A stretch of DNA of 11,538 nt from NCBI GenBank assembly GCA_945865355.1, contig CAMBDN010000064.1, positions 1-11,538 on the forward strand, written 5' to 3'. This document shows positions 7,855-11,538 of this stretch, piece by piece. The translations under genes and the position numbers were made by a program. The stretch is from Legionella genomosp. 1 (GTDB lineage: Bacteria > Pseudomonadota > Gammaproteobacteria > Legionellales > Legionellaceae). The first letter of the stretch is position 1, and each line of letters begins with the position of its first letter. The notes beneath the pieces are model-generated. The model was not told the origin of the DNA. It searched no databases and was given only the letters and a program-made list of their open reading frames with translations.

Positions 7855-7935
7855 GCTAACTGCTCTTTTATAAACAAAGCACGAGGTTATCCCTTTGTCG
7901 TAACCTATCTTACGAAATTTGTAGCGGGTCAAATT

Positions 7936-7966
7936 GTAGGTCGTATGCAGCGAAGCGAAATACGGG
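7936..7966 (+). repeat. REP-like palindromic intergenic repeat
   Basis: The stretch has CGTAT (7942-7946) facing ATACG (7960-7964) around GCAGCGAAGCGAA. It resembles short dispersed palindromes of the form CCCGTAT...ATACGGG found in intergenic regions of Legionella and other gammaproteobacteria; here the left arm is altered. It lies between convergent genes, the usual place for such elements. The family comparison comes from memory and needs a genome search. Confidence 0.45.
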
Positions 7967-7982
7967 TACTTTATACTCGATG

Positions 7983-8024
7983 TTAGCCATTTTCAATGCA
8001 AATACCTGGATTGAAAATGGCTAA
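7983..8024. terminator. Perfect 15-bp inverted repeat between convergent genes; possible bidirectional terminator
   Basis: TTAGCCATTTTCAAT at 7983-7997 is exactly complementary to ATTGAAAATGGCTAA at 8010-8024, with a 12-nt loop. It sits between the FUSC gene and the convergent deaminase-like gene, 4 nt from the latter's stop. Neither strand has a clear U-tract after the stem, so it is not a classical intrinsic terminator. It may halt or stabilise both transcripts, or be a mobile palindrome. Confidence 0.4.
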
Positions 8025-8028
8025 TGGC

Positions 8029-9849
8029 TTAACTAAAATCCTTATCTGCGCTGCCTCCAAAAGAAGGAACTGCTGGGCTTAATGGTTCTTGCGATCCCTT
8101 CAACAGATCGTATTTAGGATGGCGAGGGGGGCTTTTAAAAAAGGCGATGGCTGGGGCAGACATTCTCAAGGCAGCGAAGGAGCTTACGCTAGCAGTTTCG
8201 TCCGTAAGTCCTTCAAACAATATGACTCGTTCAACGCATTTACTGCGAAATTTACGTTCGGGCAGAGCCGCTTCTTCGTCTGCTGGTCGCTTGAGGAGGT
8301 CCCTGTCAGGAGTGTCTTTGGGGCTAGGCCAAGAATGGGTGGTTGCACGCCGTGCACTTGACTCAGCCCTACGTCTACCACTATGGAGGTCAATGACTCC
8401 TTCATACTCTTGGTTATGAGTCCCTCGCGAGGTTACGGGATAGTTTTTTAAACTCTCAAAACATGTTCGACAACACAATTTACTGATCCCGAAAGTGAGT
8501 GGGGTGTCAATTTCGCGTTCTTCGTATAGATAGCGTGCAATCAATTGCTCCGCGTGAATATTGTGAACACTTGTATCCATTGGCACCATGGGCAATGGGT
8601 ACGAGCTATTTGTACAGCCAATAGCTCTTATTTGCTTTGCTAGCATGCGGTAGCCTTTATCGGTGAGGATAGGTAATAAGATGACAGTTGATGAATGCGT
8701 TAAAAACATTATTTTTTCATCCGCAGAGAATGTTTCACCATCGATACAGAACGCATGTATTATTTTTCTTGCCGCTTGCAACAGTACGTCAGGTGGCATA
8801 GAAGAACCACCGGTGGTGAATAGATCACGGAATAGGTTTTCAGCGAGCCAATCAAGTTTACTTGAATCAATACTCGCTATGTCACTAGCGGAAATTTCTC
8901 TGAGATGGCGTTGAATAAGGGCCAATTTATCGGCAGTTAAACCAGCAATCTCATCTTGAGAACCATCTTTGCCCACGTTTGCACCGATGACGATATGTGG
9001 CTCGTTAATCAGATTAAGGGTAACTGCTGAGCAAACTGATAATGATGATCTTAGTGATAGCAAGCGGGATAGACTATCCATTCGGCGTTGACGTTTTACT
9101 CCACTGGACAATACGCGCTCATCTACTGGTGAATAGCGTTCATCAACCCATAGGCCAATACCTGCATGTACTTCTTCCATAGAAAAGGTAAGTTTTAAAT
9201 TTTCCATCGACACTTTACTGCTAGGACTGACAGCTCGAGCAGAAGCGCTGTCCTCATCAGACAAACCAACCATCAATTTTTCAATCGACAATTTACTGTC
9301 AGAACTGACTTCCAAAGCAGAAAACGGATCATCTTCGGAAGCGCTGGACAGACTTGGAGCGCTGTCTCCTTCATCTTGTCCAAATTGCCAGGATGCGCTG
9401 CTTTCTTCAAGCGATCCTGAGTCAATCAGAAATTCACTTGGATGGGAATCGCTCTCTTTTCCCAAAGGGTTGAGACTCGCACTTGATGAGAGGCTTGCTT
9501 TTAATAGCGCCAAATGTGAAGCCTGAAGAATAACAAGTGCTTTTAATTGCTCCAACATGGTGTTGACGACAGGAATTTCATAAAACCGTATTATAGCCTG
9601 GTTATATTGTGTACTGTTTAATGCTTGAGCCTCCAATAGATCAGAGTAGGCTACAAATGCCTCTATAAAAATTGAGTCTGCCTCAGAGTTATCTCTCATA
9701 GCCTTTTTTACTAGAGCATGTAGGTCTCTACGCATGCTAGATGGAAGTATACCCCCGATGAGGGATTCAGAGCAGCGGCGCATTAAAATAACGGTTAATC
9801 TTTTTGATAGTGGGCTCCAAAGTTGTAATTGTTTTGCTGTGAATGGCAT
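8029..9849 (-). CDS. Deaminase-fold protein (OTT_1508-like zinc deaminase signature); candidate secreted effector
   Basis: This 606-aa protein has no signal peptide or transmembrane helix. Residues 1-118 look helical; about 120-210 are Ser/Asp/Glu-rich, probably disordered, and carry a 26-aa tandem duplication (182-207 and 208 onward). Residues about 360-485 hold a zinc-deaminase signature: His432-Ala-Glu434 and, 26 residues on, Cys460-Arg-Thr-Cys463 in the context LTFGISKLCCRTCF. His and the two Cys would bind zinc and Glu would shuttle protons. The HAEQL...GISKxxCxxC phrasing resembles the OTT_1508 deaminase group known from Orientia and fungi. The last 120 residues are low-complexity and basic. 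Basic clusters KRQRR (252-256) and GRRR could act as nuclear localisation signals. The ATG at 9847 has AAGG 8 nt upstream. Substrate is unknown: a free nucleotide or nucleic acid base is likely from the fold. Confidence 0.7.
   Translation of the reverse strand: MPFTAKQLQLWSPLSKRLTVILMRRCSESLIGGILPSSMRRDLHALVKKAMRDNSEADSIFIEAFVAYSDLLEAQALNSTQYNQAIIRFYEIPVVNTMLEQLKALVILQASHLALLKASLSSSASLNPLGKESDSHPSEFLIDSGSLEESSASWQFGQDEGDSAPSLSSASEDDPFSALEVSSDSKLSIEKLMVGLSDEDSASARAVSPSSKVSMENLKLTFSMEEVHAGIGLWVDERYSPVDERVLSSGVKRQRRMDSLSRLLSLRSSLSVCSAVTLNLINEPHIVIGANVGKDGSQDEIAGLTADKLALIQRHLREISASDIASIDSSKLDWLAENLFRDLFTTGGSSMPPDVLLQAARKIIHAFCIDGETFSADEKIMFLTHSSTVILLPILTDKGYRMLAKQIRAIGCTNSSYPLPMVPMDTSVHNIHAEQLIARYLYEEREIDTPLTFGISKLCCRTCFESLKNYPVTSRGTHNQEYEGVIDLHSGRRRAESSARRATTHSWPSPKDTPDRDLLKRPADEEAALPERKFRSKCVERVILFEGLTDETASVSSFAALRMSAPAIAFFKSPPRHPKYDLLKGSQEPLSPAVPSFGGSADKDFS
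9198..9325 (-). repeat. Intragenic tandem duplication, 78-nt period (26 codons)
   Basis: ATCGACA-containing segments at 9206-9212 and 9284-9290 are offset by exactly 78 nt, and the sequence around them aligns over about 50 nt with scattered differences. In protein this gives SSDSKLSIEKLMVGLSDED beside SPSSKVSMENLKLTFSMEE. The in-frame period and the diverged third positions suggest an old duplication inside the acidic, Ser-rich linker. Confidence 0.7.
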
Positions 9850-9880
9850 GCTAGAAGCCTTATGTAATTTGGGAGGAGGG

Positions 9881-9908
9881 ATTATATATACCTAAGAGGG
9901 ATTTGCAA
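9881..9908 (-). promoter_or_regulatory. Promoter of the deaminase-like gene
   Basis: On the minus strand TTGCAA (9908-9903), a 16-nt spacer and a perfect TATAAT (9886-9881) precede the ATG, giving a leader of roughly 25 nt. The -35 matches consensus at four of six positions and the -10 at all six. Confidence 0.5.
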
Positions 9909-9914
9909 TAATAC

Positions 9915-9942
9915 TTGACATCAGTAGGGTGTGTGTTAAAAT
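9915..9942 (+). promoter_or_regulatory. Strong sigma70 promoter for the Cys leader and symporter
   Basis: A perfect TTGACA at 9915-9920, a 16-nt spacer and TAAAAT at 9937-9942 (five of six) form the best promoter in the window. Transcription would start near 9949, about 45 nt before the leader peptide ATG and 180 nt before the symporter, leaving room for an attenuator. Its -35 lies only 6 nt from that of the divergent deaminase promoter, so the two may interfere or share a regulator. Confidence 0.65.
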
Positions 9943-9993
9943 ATGTCCTTAATGAACAAAATTAATACTATTAAAGCTGCAAAGGATTACTAA

Positions 9994-10068
9994 ATGCCTG
10001 ATTTAAAACAAATGATTTGCCTTGTGGTTTCCTCTTCTCAGTCTCTGCGCGTTTGCTGTTGTTGTTGA
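9994..10068 (+). CDS. Polycysteine leader peptide (putative cysteine-responsive attenuator)
   Basis: A 24-codon reading frame starts at ATG 9994 and stops at TGA 10066-10068. It begins MPDLKQMICLVV and ends RVCCCC, the last four codons being TGC TGT TGT TGT directly before the stop, with another Cys at position 9. AAAGGA at 9981-9986 sits 7 nt upstream, an excellent ribosome site. Cys is normally one of the rarest residues, so four in a row at the end of a short upstream frame is the hallmark of amino-acid-responsive leader peptides; polycysteine leaders that attenuate sulfur-metabolism operons are described in mycobacteria. The leader lies 61 nt before a DAACS symporter and downstream of a strong promoter. 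Expected role: ribosomes stalling at Cys codons when Cys-tRNA is scarce change folding of the mRNA and allow symporter translation. The role is inference. Confidence 0.7.
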   Translation: MPDLKQMICLVVSSSQSLRVCCCC

Positions 10069-10138
10069 TAACTCATTATTATTTCATTCAATTCTATCAC
10101 TCCATATGAATTAATTAGAAGGACTTGCTATGTGCGCA
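10046..10138 (+). promoter_or_regulatory. Possible attenuator pairing that hides the symporter start codon
   Basis: Leader bases 10046-10052 (TGCGCGT) can pair with 10132-10138 (GTGCGCA), five Watson-Crick pairs plus two G-U pairs, covering the G of the symporter ATG and its second and third codons. A ribosome halted on the Cys codons (10054-10065) would cover the left arm and release the start site. An alternative, mutually exclusive pairing joins TCCTCTTCT (10030-10038) with the ribosome site AGAAGGA (10117-10123). No hairpin with a U-tract is present, so control would be translational rather than by intrinsic termination. Pairings were found by hand and not energy-tested. Confidence 0.4.
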
Positions 10139-11413
10139 AAACACTCCACAAAAAAAAATAATTTTTGGTTGAGTACTCCTGTCTTATATACGCTAATGAT
10201 TTTATTGGGTATTTTCAGTGGAATGTCCGATATTACTCTGCTGAAAACCCTGGGTTTATTTATCTCTGATGTATTTATTAGGATTTTTAAATGCATTAGC
10301 TTACCTATTATTGTCCTCTCTATCATTGTAACGCTATCCAATTACCGTTCAGATGGCCTTATGAAAACGGTTTGGCGACGCACCATGTGTTATACATTGG
10401 GTACAACGCTCGTTGCGGCGGCTATTAGTTGCCTGCTTTATATTTTAATTCATCCAAGTATGGTTCAGGTGGTCGCTCTCCCAGCCGCCAAATTACCAAC
10501 CGGTCATGTTGGCTATTTTCAATATGTATCGAATCTGATTCCTGCTACGATTTTTTCACCATTTATTGAGAATCAAGTCATCAGCGTATTGTTTATGGGG
10601 ATTGTGGTTGGTATAGCGATACGTTTTATACCTGATATTGAGGCAAGAAATACAATCACCCATTTTTTTCGCGGTGCTCATGGTTTGTTTATGGTGATCA
10701 CGCACTGGGTTATTGCCATTATTCCTCTTGGATTATATGGGTTTATTACTACCACGGTTATTCAGTTGCGCGGTGGTACGGCTATCAAGGGAATTGGTGA
10801 ATATTTGCTGATTATTGTGCTGGCCAATCTGGTGCAAGGGTTTATTATTTTACCGTTGTGGTTACGATATCAAGGCATTAAGCCGCTGCAAGCGATGAGA
10901 GGGATGTTGCCGGCGTTGTCGCTAGCCTTTTTCTCCAAATCGTCAGTGGGTACATTACCTGTAACCATGGACACGGTTGAGAAAAATTTAAATGTTAAAC
11001 CAGAAATTAGCCGTTTCGTTTTGCCATTGTGCACCAGCATTAATATGAATGGTTGTGCTGCATTCATTTTTGCTACGGTAATTTATCTCATGCAAAATCA
11101 TGGTATCAACGTGTCTTTAGCGACCATGGGTTTATGGGTGATCGTGGCTACGGTTGCTGCAATTGGTAATGCTGGTGTGCCAATGGGCTGTTTCTTTTTA
11201 AGTGCTAGTTTGCTGGCAAGCATGAACGTACCCATCACTCTGATGGGGATTATCTTACCTTTTTACAGTTTAATTGATATGTTGGAAACCGCATTGAATG
11301 TATGGTCTGATTCTTGCGTTGTGAAGGTAGTGGATGAAAAGGTAAAGCTTCATGACGCCTACTCGACGGAGTCAACGGCCGCAACGAAACCAATCATATC
11401 TGCCATTTCTTAA
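10130..11413 (+). CDS. DAACS-family dicarboxylate/amino acid:cation symporter, candidate cysteine/cystine-type transporter
   Basis: This 427-aa inner-membrane secondary transporter has about eight membrane spans plus two re-entrant hairpins. Family landmarks are the HP1 serine motif FSKSSVGTLP (268-277), NMNGCA in TM7 (305-310), the HP2 loop GNAGVPMG (346-353) and IDMLETALNV in TM8 (382-391). In acidic-substrate members the last motif reads DxxRTxxNV, with Arg binding the side-chain carboxylate; here Glu386 replaces it, as in SstT-like Ser/Thr carriers as I recall them, so glutamate or C4-dicarboxylate uptake is unlikely. The DAACS family includes the cystine carrier TcyP. AGAAGGA (10117-10123) is a strong ribosome site 6 nt before the ATG. 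The polycysteine leader upstream suggests a sulfur amino acid as substrate or signal. The family is certain; the substrate is inference. Confidence 0.9.
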   Translation: MCAKHSTKKNNFWLSTPVLYTLMILLGIFSGMSDITLLKTLGLFISDVFIRIFKCISLPIIVLSIIVTLSNYRSDGLMKTVWRRTMCYTLGTTLVAAAISCLLYILIHPSMVQVVALPAAKLPTGHVGYFQYVSNLIPATIFSPFIENQVISVLFMGIVVGIAIRFIPDIEARNTITHFFRGAHGLFMVITHWVIAIIPLGLYGFITTTVIQLRGGTAIKGIGEYLLIIVLANLVQGFIILPLWLRYQGIKPLQAMRGMLPALSLAFFSKSSVGTLPVTMDTVEKNLNVKPEISRFVLPLCTSINMNGCAAFIFATVIYLMQNHGINVSLATMGLWVIVATVAAIGNAGVPMGCFFLSASLLASMNVPITLMGIILPFYSLIDMLETALNVWSDSCVVKVVDEKVKLHDAYSTESTAATKPIISAIS

Positions 11414-11418
11414 TCACC

Positions 11419-11436
11419 TCTCCTGCTTGCGGGAGA
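11419..11436. repeat. Short hairpin of a common REP-like intergenic type
   Basis: TCTCCTG (11419-11425) pairs with CGGGAGA (11430-11436) around a CTTG loop, with one G-U pair, and is followed by GATTAGGG. This is close to the widespread intergenic palindrome CTCTCCCGCTTGCGGGAGAG found in many gammaproteobacteria. It starts 5 nt after the symporter stop and may stabilise the 3' end; no U-tract follows. Confidence 0.45.
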
Positions 11437-11450
11437 AGATTAGGGCTAAA

Positions 11451-11504
11451 TGATCGACACAACATTTGAACAGGTATGTGACTGTTCGAATGTTGTGTCG
11501 ATCA
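11451..11504. repeat. Near-perfect 23-bp inverted repeat with 8-nt loop
   Basis: Bases 11451-11473 (starting TGATCGACACAACATT) are complementary to 11482-11504 except for one position (a G-U pair in RNA), around the loop GTATGTGA. The hairpin is the longest in the window. No U-tract follows on either strand, so it is not a standard intrinsic terminator; it could be a Rho-independent variant, an RNA stabiliser or a small palindromic mobile element. Confidence 0.65.
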
Positions 11505-11538
11505 CTTGGGCGTTAGGAGAAGGGCGCATTTATTATGT

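Noticed and set aside
7884..7906. AGGTTA/TAACCT inverted repeat as the FUSC terminator
   Set aside because: A 6-bp A/T-rich stem with an 11-nt loop and no U-tract is likely chance.
8089..8914. Several plus-strand open frames of 83-90 codons opposite the deaminase-like gene
   Set aside because: They lie wholly inside a longer minus-strand gene that has a promoter, ribosome site and conserved motif; their translations show no recognisable domain and have no ribosome sites of note.
9952..9993. A 13-codon frame (MNKINTIKAAKDY) directly before the Cys leader
   Set aside because: Its ATG lies only a few bases after the predicted transcription start and has no ribosome site; it could only be leaderless, and nothing in its codons suggests a regulatory function.
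10086..10115. A/T hairpin between the Cys leader and the symporter as an intrinsic attenuator terminator
   Set aside because: The stem is AATTC/GAATT plus three A-T pairs beyond a bulge, too weak, and no U-tract follows.
11535..11538. ATG at the right edge as the start of another gene
   Set aside because: Only one codon is visible; AGGAG lies about 14 nt upstream, which is too far to be convincing.

Overview
The window looks like the chromosome of a Legionella-type gammaproteobacterium (order Legionellales). The pointers are moderately A+T-rich DNA, type IV pilus minor pilins, an HlyD/FUSC efflux pair, and two solitary genes that look like secreted effectors of an intracellular bacterium. 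No rRNA, tRNA, transposase, CRISPR array or phage gene is visible. The organism assignment is an inference.

Layout, left to right: (1) the 3' end of an unidentified (+) gene, possibly an alpha/beta hydrolase, whose stop codon overlaps that of the next gene; (2) a (-) operon, hisC then phhB, overlapping by 11 nt, which suggests aromatic amino acid metabolism; (3) a (+) 427-aa protein resembling the endonuclease/exonuclease/phosphatase (EEP) fold but with part of the active site missing, a candidate effector; (4) (+) pilV-pilW-pilX with overlapping reading frames; (5) (+) an EmrA/AaeA-like membrane fusion protein followed after 4 nt by an AaeB/FUSC-type transporter; (6) a convergent intergenic region with a REP-like repeat and a perfect 15-bp inverted repeat; (7) a (-) 606-aa protein with a Ser/acid-rich N-terminal half, a 26-aa tandem duplication and a C-terminal zinc-deaminase signature (HAE then CxxC) most like the OTT_1508 deaminase group; (8) a divergent promoter region carrying a 24-codon leader peptide that ends in four consecutive cysteine codons; (9) a (+) DAACS-family symporter; (10) two inverted repeats, one of them 23 bp with an 8-nt loop.

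The most interesting element is the leader peptide. It has a consensus-like promoter, a strong ribosome binding site and a Cys-Cys-Cys-Cys-stop ending just upstream of the symporter. The RNA just before the Cys codons can pair with the symporter start region. This suggests a cysteine-responsive translational attenuator controlling a cysteine/cystine-type (or related) transporter, which would make sense in an organism group known for cysteine auxotrophy. The second highlight is the deaminase-like protein, a candidate nucleotide- or nucleic-acid-modifying effector transcribed divergently from the same intergenic region.
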